A stretch of DNA of 64,000 nucleotides, from the NCBI GenBank assembly GCA_037447655.1, contig JBBHKE010000819.1:115497-179496 (forward strand). Direction: 5' to 3'. The position numbers were made by a program, and so were the translations under genes. The notes beneath the pieces are model-generated. The model saw only the letters and a program-made list of their open reading frames with translations. It was not told the origin of the DNA and ran no database searches. This stretch comes from Zygnema cylindricum. Its lineage: Eukaryota; Streptophyta; Zygnematophyceae; Zygnematales; Zygnemataceae. The first letter of the stretch is position 1; every line of letters begins with the position of its first letter. Of this stretch, positions 1-11,445 are shown piece after piece.

Positions 1-956
1 TCCCACTCTCAAACTTGTCGCAATCACTGAGAAAATGGAGAGGAAGCTATAGCCATGGTTATCTAGGCTCTCTAGAGGTTTACGGGAAAGATATTAGTTT
101 CTTTACCGTTAGGGGTTTCTTTACTTAAAGGATATATGCTGCATCCACGATTTGATCCTGGTACCTGCAAGACGGTGAGTAGCCGGTAGCCGGTAGCCTT
201 ATCCGTTAAGTCTAGAACTAGTGATGCATACTATATGGTTTGGTATTTACTTAAACATTACCATATAGGATAATTCATTTAAGTGAAACTGTTTACGTGA
301 TACATAGATCTACGAATGTAAAAGTACAAATTAAGGTACGGACAAGAAACATGTACTGCGCATTTATTTCAATAGTGAAACGAATACCGCGGAGGTATTT
401 ATTACGGCTACGATTAAATGTGAATTTAATCAGACGTTCGGAATGAATGCCGAAATCGCGGAAGAAGATTCTGGCGCTTTTTGGTCATCGCCACATCGGA
501 TGACACGTGGCGGAATAACATTGGATCGCGTCATCTCCCATGATTAAAGGAGCAAATTCGGATATACCACGTGTCGATATTTAGGGCATGTCGTACAATG
601 TCCGAACAAAAATTACACCGGCAGCTCTTTTTTTGTGTATAGAACTGTAGTATGATTGGCTCCGTACATTGGTAGATAGAGTCTATGAGAGAGAAAAGAC
701 TTAGAAAATGTGTAGATAGGACCCTCTCTCCCATAGAGCTTCTATACAAAAGTTCAACTTTGACCCTCCATAACTTACTGCTCAGGGGAGCAAATTCACA
801 GATTCTTTTTGCTATCGACTCACGGGAGTCTTGTCTTCACAGGGGTGAAGTTGGTCATAGTTTTTGTCTGCTAGGGTGGCAGTTATTTTTGCTGAAACAC
901 AAAAGGGTCAGGGTTATCCTAGAGGCTTCTTGGAAGTTGTCCACTCTGAGGACTTA
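1..956 (+). repeat. Ty1/copia LTR 1, truncated by the window edge
   Basis: By alignment with the LTRs starting at 2948, 5629 and 10395, the window opens about 90 bases inside an LTR. Shared landmarks are the segment around 30-110 with a gccatgg box, a tRNA-like antisense stretch near 150-215, the block with cgtac-rich DNA at 480-600, and a U5-like end at 770-956 followed by a ggtctcagag motif that resembles a degenerate initiator-Met primer site. Exact LTR ends are inferred from where the copies diverge. Confidence 0.7.
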
Positions 957-2287
957 TGGAGGTCTCAGAGTTTCAAATTATGGGCCCACCCTCTAGGGTA
1001 CCAATCTTTAATGGAATTGGCAACATATACTGGGAAAGTATGATGATAGGAGCTCTAAGCGAAAAAAGGTTTTGGGGGATAGTGAGTGGACGGTTAGGGC
1101 GTCCATTAAGTCTTGGAATTCCTCCACGGTTTAGATGAAGCAGAAACACCAGGAAAGAGGATCCACCTTCAACGAAGGAAACAAAAGAAGGAGAGGTGGT
1201 GGACAAAGGAAAGGAGAAGGAGGCGACCACACCAATAACAACTGGTTCGGCATTCATGTCACCTATTCCGAGGAACGACAAGAATGATAATGAAACCTGT
1301 GACTTCAACAATATGGCGGCAAAGCACTTCATCCTACGCCATCTCACTCAAGGACTTGCATGTCCTCTTTTGCAGGTAGAAAGGGCATCCGATCTTTGGA
1401 TGGCTCTCATAGAGATGTACCAAAGTGGTACGATTCAGCAACGACAGTTCGCAGATCAGAAAGTTAAGGAGTGTGTATACAAAGGTGGAGGGGTGTTGGA
1501 TTTTTGCAATGAGCTTGCTACACTCTACGTTGAGCTTACTAGTGCGGGATATGTAGAATCTGAGGAGAGTAAGATTAATACACTACTTATGAAACTCCCA
1601 GATGAGTACGAAAACATCATTTGTCGTATGCAGGCAATGGATGGCTCCTCATGGACTTTGAGCTTTACCATAGGGATAATTCTTGTGAAGGAAAGCACTT
1701 TGGAGCTTCGTAGGGGAAAGGACAGGGTCAATGCATTTTCAGCTGGTGGTGATTGGCGGAAGCGTGATGAGAGGAACGGCGGTGACGAGCGGAAGCGTGA
1801 TGAGAGGAACGGTGGTGACGAGCGGAAGCGTGATGAGAGAAAGAAAGACAAAGGTAAACCTTATCGGAACTTTGGTGGAAAGAGAGGGAGAGGAAAAGAA
1901 AGGGGAGCTTTGAAAAAGGGGGCTTGCTTCTTTTGTAGGGAACCGGGTCATTATATGGAGGAATGCCCTTGTTTGGAAAAACTTAGAAGTTGGAATGTGG
2001 ATGAGGAGGAAGAAGGGGAAGAGGAGAAAGAGGATGAAGATATTTTAGAGCTTCTCCGGATTAGTAGTATGGGGAAGAAAGAAAAGCACACAGTAATTGC
2101 ACGAAGGCAACAGTGTGCTTTTGGAGGTATAAGGGAAGTAAAGAGAGAGGAGGTACTTGAGGATGTCGAGGAGTGTAGAGTGTATGACTTAGAAATGAGA
2201 AAGTCAGTTCTAGGATCCATAAGTGAAAACGGGAAAGATAAAATTAATCAGGATAATTTTATAGATAATAGGGAACCAGAAAACTGA
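956..2287 (+). pseudogene. Ty1/copia gag (UBN2-type) with one in-frame stop
   Basis: One reading frame runs from 956 to 2287, interrupted by a TGA at 1136-1138. The N-terminal part (986-1100) carries the VPIFNG...YW...FWGIVSG pattern typical of plant copia Gag. The longer second part (1196-2287, 363 codons from a GTG) holds the helical Gag core and a perfect CCHC zinc knuckle, CFFCREPGHYMEEC, near 1927-1968. A basic repeat precedes the knuckle. Gag would coat the element RNA in cytoplasmic particles. The acidic stretch after the knuckle (1999-2050) matches the linker before the protease in related elements, but no protease motif follows, so the pol part was deleted. Confidence 0.8.
1745..1843 (+). 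repeat. 33-bp coding tandem repeat in gag, three units
   Basis: Three consecutive 33-base units (1745-1777, 1778-1810, 1811-1843) encode GGDERKRDERN or close variants. The repeat keeps the reading frame and adds alternating acidic and basic residues just before the zinc knuckle. It is absent from the Gag relic at 6.7 kb. Confidence 0.9.
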
Positions 2288-2329
2288 TCGGAAAGGGAGA
2301 CTTCAACGGATTCCGAGGAAAGGGGAGAA

Positions 2330-2929
2330 GTGAAACTCGAAGAGGTTTCAAAGGATAGGGGAGAAGAGAAATATTTGATTAAAGATTTAGGGGAGAAGAA
2401 ATATTTATTGGGAATTAAATTAGAAAGTAATAGTGGAAAGAATTCCATGGGAGAGAGTGAGGGAAGTTCAGAAAATGGGGTTATTATCATGGGTAAAAAT
2501 ATGAGTACGAAAGATGTAGATCTTATGAGGAACTTAGTGGGGACTAGTGTTTTTTGGGAATATTTGGGGGTGGATGGATTTGACATCACTACTTCGTGTG
2601 ACGTCACTTGTGAAGATGTGCCTGTAAAAGGGTTAGCATCTGGGTGTATGTTGCAGATTGGAAATAGGGCTGGCTGTTTGGATCGCAAGAGGGAAATCGG
2701 TTTGTGTGTGGATGAAAGAGTGATGAAGTGGATAAAATTTTTGCTCGGATTTATGAAAAATGGGATGTTAAATAAAATGTGTGATGCAATTATCATTTCA
2801 GTTCATTTAATGCACTGTGTTAAATACTTAAGTTTTATGAAAGGAAAAGGAAAAAGGAAAAAGGAAAGGAAAAAAAAAAAGGGGGAGGGGGTGTTTGTTT
2901 ACTTGTTTGTGGAAGTTGAAAGAAAATAG
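2330..2929 (+). pseudogene. Diverged RT/RNase H C-terminal relic with an open 199-codon frame
   Basis: The frame lines up weakly but in order with the C-terminal part of the better-preserved copia pol at 9.4-10.4 kb: a KDLGEKKYLLGI block (compare KDLGEAKYILGI), a MSTKDVDLM block (compare MSTEEREFM), a DGFDITTSCD block (compare HTDITTWSD), and a final VMKWIKFLLGFM block (compare LMWVKSLLQELG). The RNase H residues of the MEAEY and DNQAA motifs are missing, so the product could not be active. It ends in a Lys/Gly-rich run from a purine tract at about 2839-2896. It lies directly before LTR 2. The open frame may be chance survival; no function is claimed. Confidence 0.6.
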
Positions 2930-2947
2930 ACTAGAAAATAAAGGGAG

Positions 2948-4138
2948 TGATGATATTTGAGTATTTTCTAGGTCTGTATTAGGATAGAAAAAGAGCAGAG
3001 GCGGTCTGCCTCTAACTCCCCTATCCAAGCCCCCACACTTGTTGTAGACACTGAAGGCTGGATAGGGAACTAGAGCCATGGCTGCCTAGGCTCTCTAGAG
3101 AAGACAAGGGGTGAAATAGGTAGACTTACCAAAAGTTAGTTGACGGCCCCAGGAATTGATCCTGGTACCTGCCGTTCGTCAAATCGCATTAGCCGTTAGC
3201 TTTAGCCGTTAAGTCTAGGACAGATATTACGATATGTAGGGTTTGATAATTATATAAATCGTCATATGTAGATTAATCCGTTTAACGACTAATAGATACT
3301 TAGTACATAGATACAGATTGATTTAGTACGAAGTACGGTATGTGGACAGAACGGATACCGCGCATTTGTTTCGATAGCGAAACAAATACCGCGCATTTGT
3401 TTCGATAGCGAAACAAATACCGCGCGTCGAATTTCAGCGGCTACGATTATAGCCGGTTTTGATCGGATGGCCACGATAGGCGCCACGATCACGGAAAAGG
3501 CTTTTTGGCGTTTTACGGTCTTTGCCACGTCAGATGACACGTGGCGTGATAACATTGGATTACGGGAATTCCGGAGATTATAGGAACTAATCCTGATTGG
3601 ACACGTGTCGACATTTTGGCCATGTCGTACAACGGCCGTACATAAAGTACACCGGCACCTGTACTTTTCTGTACGACACAGTAATTTGATTGGTTCCGTA
3701 CTTCAGTAGATAGAGTTTTAGAGAGGGAATAGGACTTAGAAAATTTTGGGTAGGCAGCTACCTCTCCCAGAGAGCACTGTGTATAAATGGCTAACTTTGG
3801 GCAGCCATAACTATAAATTTACTTGACCATTTTCAGTGATTCTATTTGCTGCGGACTCAGGGGAGTCCAGGCTACACAGGGGTGTAGTCGGTCAGAGTTT
3901 TTGTCTGCCAGGGTGGCTGCATTTATAAGGGAAAGTCAAAGTGGGTGAATGTGTCCAAATCTCATATTCTAACTTTGCATTTTGTGCTGGAACTGAGCAC
4001 ACAGAAAGTGTTATTTCACAGGGGTGAATCTATATTGGGATTGTGACTGTCAAGGGGTCAGTCATTTAGGTTTATATTAACTTGGAGTTGGCACTATCTA
4101 GATTAGCTTCTTTTGGATCTGCATACTCTGATGGCCAA
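2948..4138 (+). repeat. Ty1/copia LTR 2
   Basis: The LTR starts with TG right after a purine-rich tract (aaagggag) equivalent to the tracts before LTRs 3 and 4, and ends near 4138, just before a gaggtctcagag motif. It contains a tRNA-like antisense segment near 3145-3215 with an inverted B-box-like core around 3153-3162. It serves as 3' LTR of the gag-containing unit on its left and as 5' LTR of the pol relic on its right, so it is shared. Confidence 0.75.
3361..3422. repeat. 31-bp tandem duplication with internal palindrome in LTR 2
   Basis: Two 31-base copies start at 3361 and 3392. Each holds the inverted repeat tttgtttcg / cgaaacaaa, so each can form a small hairpin. LTRs 1 and 3 have a single, diverged copy at the matching place. 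Confidence 0.85.
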
Positions 4139-5611
4139 TAGAGGTCTCAGAGTTTCAAAAACCAATCGGTTGTAAGTGGGTTTTCAAATTAAAACTGAAC
4201 CCAGATAACACAATCGAGCGCTACAAGGCCCGATTAGTGGCAAAGGGATTTACACAAAAAGAGGGAATTGACTACGAGGAAACCTTTGCCGCGGTGGTCA
4301 GATTTTCCCTCCGTCCGCATACTTCTCAGCCTGGCAAAGCGGAAGACATGGAAGTGCACCAGATGGACATCAAGATAGCCTTTTTGCATGGGGAATTAGA
4401 AGAGGAGATCTTCATGCGACAACCTGAAGGGTTTGTGGAGGAAGGAGAGGAGAGTAAGGTATGCTGGCTGATTAAATCTCTTTATGGTTTGAAACAGGCG
4501 CCTCGAAAGTGGAATAACAAGCTTGATGAGTTTCTTACCGGTCTGGGATATATTTGGATCAACTCAGATCACTTAATCTATGTTTTCGAAGATGAGGAAG
4601 GATTTATATTTATTGCAATTTATGTTGATGATTTGCTTGTTTAAAATAAATCAATGGAAAAAATTAATAAAGTGAAAACCGATCTTAAGGGGCGATTTGA
4701 AATGAAGGATATGGGGGAAGCAAAATATATTTTGGGAATTCAAGTAGAGAGAGACCGAAATTGAAAAATTATAAGATTGACTAAAAAGGAAGCAATAGGG
4801 AACATGCTTGAAAATTTTCAAATGGATAAAGCTAATAGTTGTACAACTCCAATGGAGTTGAAGAAGGGAAGTGAGAGGAGTGAGGAAGAAGGCGTCATAG
4901 TCTTAGACGAGGAAGTATCTCCTGAAGAACAGAAGTTTATGCAGACTATTCCTTACAGGCAAGTAGTGGGAAGTCTAATCTATTTTATGAATTGAACCCG
5001 GCCGGATTTAGCTGCAGCTATAGGAGTGCTGAGTAGAAGTCTAAATGCTCCCACTAAGAGGGATTGGGAGGCAGCTAAGAGAGTCCTTAGATATTTGATA
5101 TGAACTAGGGATCTATGGTTGCATTTAGGTGGGGAGAATACTGATATCACTACTTGGAGTGATGCCAGTTATGGTGATGCTCTGATGAGGAGATGCACTT
5201 CTGGATATGTATTATATGTGGGTGATGGGGCTTGTTATTGGATTAGCAAACAACAAAAAGTTATTGCTCAGTCCACCATGGAGGCTGAGTATATGGCCTC
5301 TTGCTCTGCTGTAAAAGAATTGATGTGGGTCAAGTCTTTGCTTGGTTAGCTTGGTCACCTTAAGAGTGGTGTGCATAATTTTTTTTGTGATAATCAGGCA
5401 GCAATCGCTATTTCTGCCAATCCTAAACATCATTTTAAAGCCAAACACATGGACATTAGACTCAGCTTTGTTAGAGAGAAAGTAGAAAACAAAATAATCA
5501 GTTTAGAGTACCGACCAGATAGGAGATGGTAGCAGATATGATGACCAAACCTGTGCCTTCCCCTAAGCTAATTTTCTGCAGGGAAAAGTGTGGTCTGAAA
5601 TTAAAGATTGA
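4139..5611 (+). pseudogene. Ty1/copia reverse transcriptase-RNase H relic
   Basis: Directly after LTR 2 the frame enters the middle of pol: [16 protein letters not shown], then the RT palm with YVDDLLV near 4621-4641, then the RNase H motifs TTWSDASYGD (about 5151-5180), STMEAEYMA (5272-5298) and DNQAAIAI (about 5390). Gag, protease and integrase are absent, so this unit is internally deleted. Stops interrupt it after YVDDLLV (4642), near 4762, 4993, 5101 and 5347, and the LSLAAA segment of RT is frame-disturbed near 4310-4345. It ends with the conserved ...CREKCGL tail before a purine tract and LTR 3. Confidence 0.9.
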
Positions 5612-5628
5612 CTAGAAAATAAGGGGAG

Positions 5629-6668
5629 TGTAGAAATTAATGGTCTTTTAAAGTATTTTCTAGGTCTGAATAGAAATAAGAAAGAAGCCGAGGGAGTCTA
5701 CCTCTAACTTCTCTCTCCAACTTCTCAAACTTGTCGCAGTAACTGAGAAATTGGAGAGGGAGCTAGAGCCATGGCTACCTGGGTTATCCTGAGGTTTACG
5801 AGAATATATATTTTAGTTAGGGGTTTAATTTACTAAAAGGTATGTGCCGTCCACAGGATTTGATCCTATTACCTACCGGCCGGCAGTCAACCGGTAGTCG
5901 GTAGCCTTAGCCGTTAAGTGTTGAATCAGTGTTACGTACTATTAGGTTTGATAATTAATTAAACACTTCTACGTAGCATAGTTCATTTAACTGAAATAGT
6001 TTTACGGGATACATAGATCCAATAGATGTAAAGGTACGGATTCCGATACGAATACGAAACCAGTACCGCGCATTTATTCCTTTAGTGAAACGAATACCGC
6101 GCATGCATTTATTACGGCTAAGATTAAATGTGAATTTAATCGGACGGCCGAAATTAACGCCGAGATCGCGGAAGAGGATTTCCGCGGTTTGTGGTCATCG
6201 CCACATTGGATGACACGTGGCGGAATGACATTGGATCACGACATCTCCGAATATTAAGGGAGCGAATCCGGACATACCACGTGTCGACATTTAGGCCATG
6301 TCGTACAATGGCCGTATATAAAGTACACCGGCAGCTGTACTTTTGTGTACGAAACTAAAATCTGATTGGCTCCGTACATCAGTAGATAGAGTCAGTGAGA
6401 GAGATAGGACTTAGAAAAATTAGAAGATAGGACCCTCTCTCCCAAAGAGTTTTCTGTACAAAAGGTCCACTTTGACCCTCCATAACTTATTGCTCAGGGG
6501 AGCAAATTCAGAGATTCTTTTTGCTATCGACTCAGGGGAGTCTTGTCTTCAGAGGGGTGAAGTTGGTCTGAATTTTTGTCTGCTAGGGTGGGAGTTATTT
6601 TTGCTGAAACAGAAAGGGGTCAAGGTTATCCTAGAGGCTTCTTGGAAGTTGTCCACTCTGAGGACTTA
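5629..6668 (+). repeat. Ty1/copia LTR 3
   Basis: It starts with TG after the purine tract aaaataaggggag and ends near 6668 before ggtcttagag, by comparison with the other LTRs. A tRNA-like antisense segment lies near 5845-5925. It is shared between the pol relic on its left and the longest element on its right. Confidence 0.78.
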
Positions 6669-7498
6669 TGGAGGTCTTAGAGTTTCACATAGTGTACGGA
6701 GTACAGGGAATGCCTGATAGTTCATGGAAATGGAACACAATAGTCAGGATGTTACTTGTGCAAGAAAACACAATGGAGATTACGAGAGGAGGAAAGAGCA
6801 TTGAAGCTCTAGCAGCAGGAGGGGACCGATGGGGGAAGGACTCGAAGAAACCTTATAGAGGGGAAAAAGATCATTTTGGGGGACAGAGGCACCCAAATGG
6901 TCTTTATCATTATTGCAAAAAACTGGGACACTTTATCGCAGATTGTGTCAAGCTATCAGAGCTGAGGCTCCAAGAGAACCGTGGAGGGGGTTCTTACGGA
7001 GGGAAGAAAAAGGCACTTGTGGTTACAAAAGTGTCAGGAGAAATCGAGGATGAGTCCTCTGACGAGGATGGGGAGCTTCTTCTTGACGAGAGTCTGGAGG
7101 AGAACGAGATTCCTTGGAGGCAGAAGTGTGCCCTAGAAGCAATCCGGGATGCTCCACAAGAAGGATGGATCATCGACTCAGGTGCATCCATGCATATGTG
7201 TCGTGATAAAGAACTCTTCACTAAGTTAAGAAAGATTCCTACTGTAGAGATAGAGTATGGGGATGGGAGAGTGGTTACTATAGATCTAGTGGGATTAGTA
7301 GATCTGAAAGTCTTAGTGGAGGGTAAGACTTCTATATTTACATTCTCAGATGTACTTTACATTCCTCAGCTGAGTAAAAATCTTGTCTCTACGTCTGTGT
7401 TGGATGACAAAGAGTTTGATACCTTCAGTAGAAAGGGAGTCTTTACAGCTAAGTATGGGGATGAAGTTTACTTCACAGCAAATAAGGGTAGCCAATGA
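6668..7498 (+). pseudogene. Ty1/copia gag C-terminus plus aspartic protease, broken
   Basis: After a few codons of Gag start, most of the Gag core is missing and the frame resumes in the late Gag helix (VRMLLVQENTMEI). The zinc knuckle has lost its first Cys (YHYCKKLGHFIADC instead of CxxCxxxxHxxxxC). The protease motif IIDSGASMHM near 7169-7198 keeps the catalytic DSG. Flap-like and LYIPQLSKNLVS segments follow. A TGA at 7496 ends the frame; integrase continues beyond it in the same family order. This is the gag-PR part of the most complete copia copy in the window. Confidence 0.88.
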
Positions 7499-8797
7499 AT
7501 GTTTAGGCTTAACCTGAGTAATGAAAAGAAAAATGCTTACTATGTTGGTGTTCCTAAGGTGATGATTTGGCATAAGCGGTAGGGGCATGTGCATTTTGAT
7601 AGGTTAAAGGAAATAAGAAAGCTTGGGGTAGTAGATGGCATTCAGTTTGGGGATAATGAAATGATGGATGATTGTAGTGGTTGTGCTCAAGGTAAGGCTC
7701 ACAGACTTCGCTTTCCCAAAGCCGCCACATATAGAGGTGAGAAAGTGTTAGATTTGGTCCACACAGATATTTGGGGACCTGCAAAAGTACCTTCGGTTGG
7801 AGGAAAGAGGTTTATGATGTCAATAACTGATGACTGGTCTAGATACTCTAGAGTCTACTTTCTAAAAACAAAGTCTGAAGCATCAACTTACTTCAAAGAA
7901 TATAAAGCTTGGAGTGAGAAGTTGCATGAAACCCCCATTAAGAGGATAAGGAGTGATAATGGGGGGGAATATACTTCTAACGAGTTTGAGGAATATCTGA
8001 GAGATGAGGGAGTGCAGCACCAGAAAACAGTACCATATAACCCGGAACAAAATGGGGTAGCTGAGAGGTTGAATCGAACACTAGGAGATAGTGTACGCAG
8101 TATGTTGGCCGACAAGAAAATAGGAAAGAGATTTTGGGCAGAAGCAATGAATTGTGCCAACTACATTAAGAATAGAGTCCTTACCTCAGCTGTAAAGGGA
8201 GTGACACCTTATGAGAGATGGGTTGGAAGGAAACCAGATATCTCACACCTTAAAGTATTTGGTAGCCAAGTTTACAATCTTGACACGGATAGGAAAACCT
8301 AGAAACTAGATGATAAGGGAAAACCTGGATACTTTGTGGGATATGATGAGGATGTTAACGGATATAGAGTCTATGACTTAGCAAAGAAAGATATCATTCT
8401 GGTCAAACACTTAGTTGTCATGGATGAAGGGAAGTCATTTGACCCCTTCAAATATACAAAGAAGATAAGGATCAGATTTGAGTCCGAAAGTGAGGAGAAC
8501 TCGGTCGTTCCCGAAAGGGACATGGGTGAAACCGTGATTACATATTCAGAGGAGATCCAAGATACATGAGACTCACGGGAAACCTCACATACTCCTATGG
8601 ACTTCGAGGAGATAGAAGAAGCAGGACAAGAACCGGTTTCCATGGACAGGGGAGCCGATGAGACAGTGAGAAGAAATCCAAGACTTCCATCCATTCTTGC
8701 TTCGGAGTTTGAGGGAGGAAGGAGGAGCAGCAAAAGATTACAGGAAAAACAAGCCGCTCATAAGGTAGCTAAGCTATCTCACCCTAATGAGCCTTAG
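7499..8797 (+). pseudogene. Ty1/copia integrase, interrupted by stops
   Basis: A His-His-Cys-Cys zinc region (WHKR..GHVHFDRL... CSGCAQGK) is followed by the catalytic core: HTDIWGP (first Asp, about 7760), RSDNGGEYTSNEF (second Asp, about 7950) and NGVAERLNR (Glu, about 8051). The YVGYDE-type and DV.F-type C-terminal blocks of copia integrase follow (8330-8420), then the variable linker to RT. Stops lie at 7580 (Leu position), 8300 (Trp position of TWKLDDKG), 8567 and 8795. The reaction would have been insertion of element cDNA; the copy is dead. Confidence 0.9.
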
Positions 8798-10381
8798 TCT
8801 TACTCTGAGGCAATGAATAGTCCAAAGAAAGAAAGATGGATTAGAGCTATAAATGATGAGATGGCTTCTATCATGGAAGCAAATACTTGAGAACTAGTAG
8901 ATTGTCCTCCAGACTGAAAACCTATTGGGTGTAAATGGGTATTTAAACTTAAACTGAACCCTGACAATACCATTGAAAGATATAAGGCTCGATTGGTAGC
9001 GAAGGGGTTCACCCAAAAGGAGGGGATTGACTATGAGGAGACCTTTGCTCCAGTTGTTCGGTTCCCATCAGTAAGGATTCTCCTCAGCCTGGCAGCAGCG
9101 GAAAACATGGAAATCCACCAGATGGACATTAAGACTGCGTTTCTTAATGGTGAGTTAGAGGAAGAAATTTTCATGAGACAACCCGAGGGGTTCATGGAAA
9201 AAGGAGAAGAGAGCAAAGTGTGCAGGCTCATAAAGTCCTTATATGGACTGAAGCAGGCTCCCCGATAGTGGAATAAGAAACTAGATGAGTTTCTTACCAG
9301 TCTGGGATATATCCGTATCAGCTCTGACCATTCTATCTATATGTTTGAAGATGAGAATGGTGTCATTTTTATTGCAATTTATGTGGATGATCTCCTTGTG
9401 TTGAGTAAATCCTTGGAAAAGATTAATAAGTTAAAAACAGATCTTAGAAGTAGATTTGATATGAAGGACTTAGGGGAGGCAAAATATATCTTGGGGATTC
9501 AAATGGAGAGAGATAGGGGGAAGAAGATTATCAGACTTACTCAGAAAGAAGCAATAGGTAATATGCTTGAGAAATTCCAAATGGAAAATGCTAACAGTTG
9601 TACCACTCCCATAGACTTGAAAAAAGTAAGTGATGGGAGTGTAGAAGGAGGAGTGATGATCTTAGATGATCAAATGAGTACAGAAGAGAGAGAGTTTATG
9701 AAGACTATCCCTTATAGACAGGTCGTAGGAAGTTAAATCTATTTTACGAATTGTACCAGGCCGGACATAGCGGCAGCAGTTCGAGTACTCAGTAGGAGTC
9801 TTAATGATCCTAGGAAGAGGGATTGGGAGGCAGCCAAGAGAGTCATGAGATATCTGGTAGGAACCAGAGAGTTAGGGTTGCATTAAGGAGGGGAGCACAC
9901 TGACATCACTACTTGGAGTGATGCCAGTTATGGGGACGCACGTATGAGACAATGCATTTCTGGGTATGTGTTGTATGTTGGGGAAGGTGCATGCTGTTGG
10001 AGCAGTAAGCAACAAAAGGTGGTTGCTCAGTCCTCTATGGAGGCTGAATACATGACCTCTTGTTCTGCTGTGAAAGAGTTGATGTGGGTCAAGTCCTTGC
10101 TGCAAGAACTGGGGTATATGAAAGAGGGAGTGCATGAAGTGTTTTGTGATAATCAAGCGGCCATAGCAATTGCAGCCAATCCAAAACATCATTTTAAGGC
10201 TAAACATATGGACATAAGATTAAGTTTTGTAAGAGAAAAAGTTAAGAATAAAATAGTGAATCTTGTATATAGATCTGATGAGGAAATGGTAGCGGACATG
10301 ATGACCAAACCTGTGCCCTCACCGAAGTTAAAATATTGTAGGGAAAAATGTGGATTAAAAGAAAAATTAAAAATAGACTAG
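8798..10381 (+). pseudogene. Ty1/copia reverse transcriptase-RNase H, interrupted by stops
   Basis: The full RT and RNase H order is visible: W..A...[55 protein letters not shown] (about 9379-9399), GEAKYILGI, then TTWSDASYGD, SSMEAEYM and DNQAAIAI. Stops sit at 8888 and 8918 (both at Trp positions), 9266, 9734 and 9884. Two are TGG to TGA changes, which would follow from C to T deamination on the opposite strand. The last codons end just before the purine tract and LTR 4. Confidence 0.92.
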
Positions 10382-10394
10382 AAAATAAGGGGAG

Positions 10395-11370
10395 TGTTGA
10401 AATAAGTAGTTTTGTATTTTCTAGGTCTAAAATAAATTAGCGGAAACATATTAGAAAATGATGGCAGCCTGCCTCCATCTCTTCTCTCTTTCCCCCATAC
10501 TTGTTGTAGTCACTGAAGGAGAGAGAGAGCGATGGAGCCATGGCTGCCTCAACTCCATATGAAGGACTAAAGAGTGACTTAAGTCACTCTCAACAAAAGG
10601 TTGTGTCCGGCAGGGCTTGAACCCCCGACCGGTAGAGCGTGGCGTAGCGGTTAGCTCTAACCAGTCTATCGTAGAAGTCCGTTAGATGATATAGGGTTTC
10701 ATTCATATTTAAACTATTGTATTATACTGAAATGATTTAACTGTAATATGGACGAAACGAACATAGAACTTGTTAAGGTTTAGTGCGAACGTCATTTCGC
10801 ACGAAACAAATGAAACGGACATTTGTTTTAAACGGTCGACATTTAATGTCAGATTTAATCCGACGTCGCACGTCATCGCCGAGATCGCAGAATGGTCACT
10901 TTGGATTTTATGGACGTGGCATGACGTGGCGCCGCGTGGAAGGATGACATTCGGTCGCGAGAATTCCGGAGAATATACGAACGAGTGGAAAAATGACACG
11001 CGTCCACTCACTAGCTTTGTCGTACACCGACCGTACAGAAAGGACATCGGCCGTAGTACCTTTCTGTACTTTACAGTAATATGATTGGTTCGTACTTTAG
11101 TAGATAGGGGTTGTGAGAGAGATTTAGGACTTAGGAAATTTTGACACCTCTCTCTCTAAGAGAGCTTTGTATAAATTGACATTTTTGCCGGCTCATAACT
11201 TATCGGCTGGTTGGCCGTTTTCAGTGATTCTTTTTGCTACGAACTTAAGGGAGTCCAGGCTACACAGGGGTGCAGTCAAATTGTCAGTTTGCCTTCTTGG
11301 GCAGCAGTGGTTGTGGCTTCAAGTGGGTTAGTTACATACTATCTAGAGGCTTCCTGTATTCTGTGGTCCA
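10395..11370 (+). repeat. Ty1/copia LTR 4
   Basis: It starts TGTTGAAATAAG after the tract aaaataaggggag and ends near 11370 before an aggacacagaat motif that replaces the usual ggtctcagag. It is the most diverged of the four LTRs in sequence, so the units are not simple recent copies. It contains a perfect 18-base palindrome at 10572-10589. Confidence 0.78.
10603..10672 (-). other. tRNA-like segment inside LTR 4, antisense to the element
   Basis: On the minus strand, ggttagagctaacc is followed about 35 bases later by a perfect B-box-like GGGGGTTCAAGCCC (10614-10627) and the downstream strand that would close a T arm. Corresponding but more decayed segments occur in LTRs 1, 2 and 3 at the same relative place and in the LTR at 48.7 kb. 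No complete cloverleaf could be folded by eye, so this is a tRNA relic or mimic, not a tRNA gene. Confidence 0.45.
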
Positions 11371-11445
11371 ATGGAGGACACAGAATTGCAAGAGGGAGAA
11401 GAGACATAACCAGGTGTCATTGTTAGCGAGTATTTAGAATCACGG

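Noticed and set aside
10603-10672. A tRNA gene in LTR 4
   Set aside because: B box is good, but acceptor and anticodon arms do not fold by eye and the sequence is part of the LTR.
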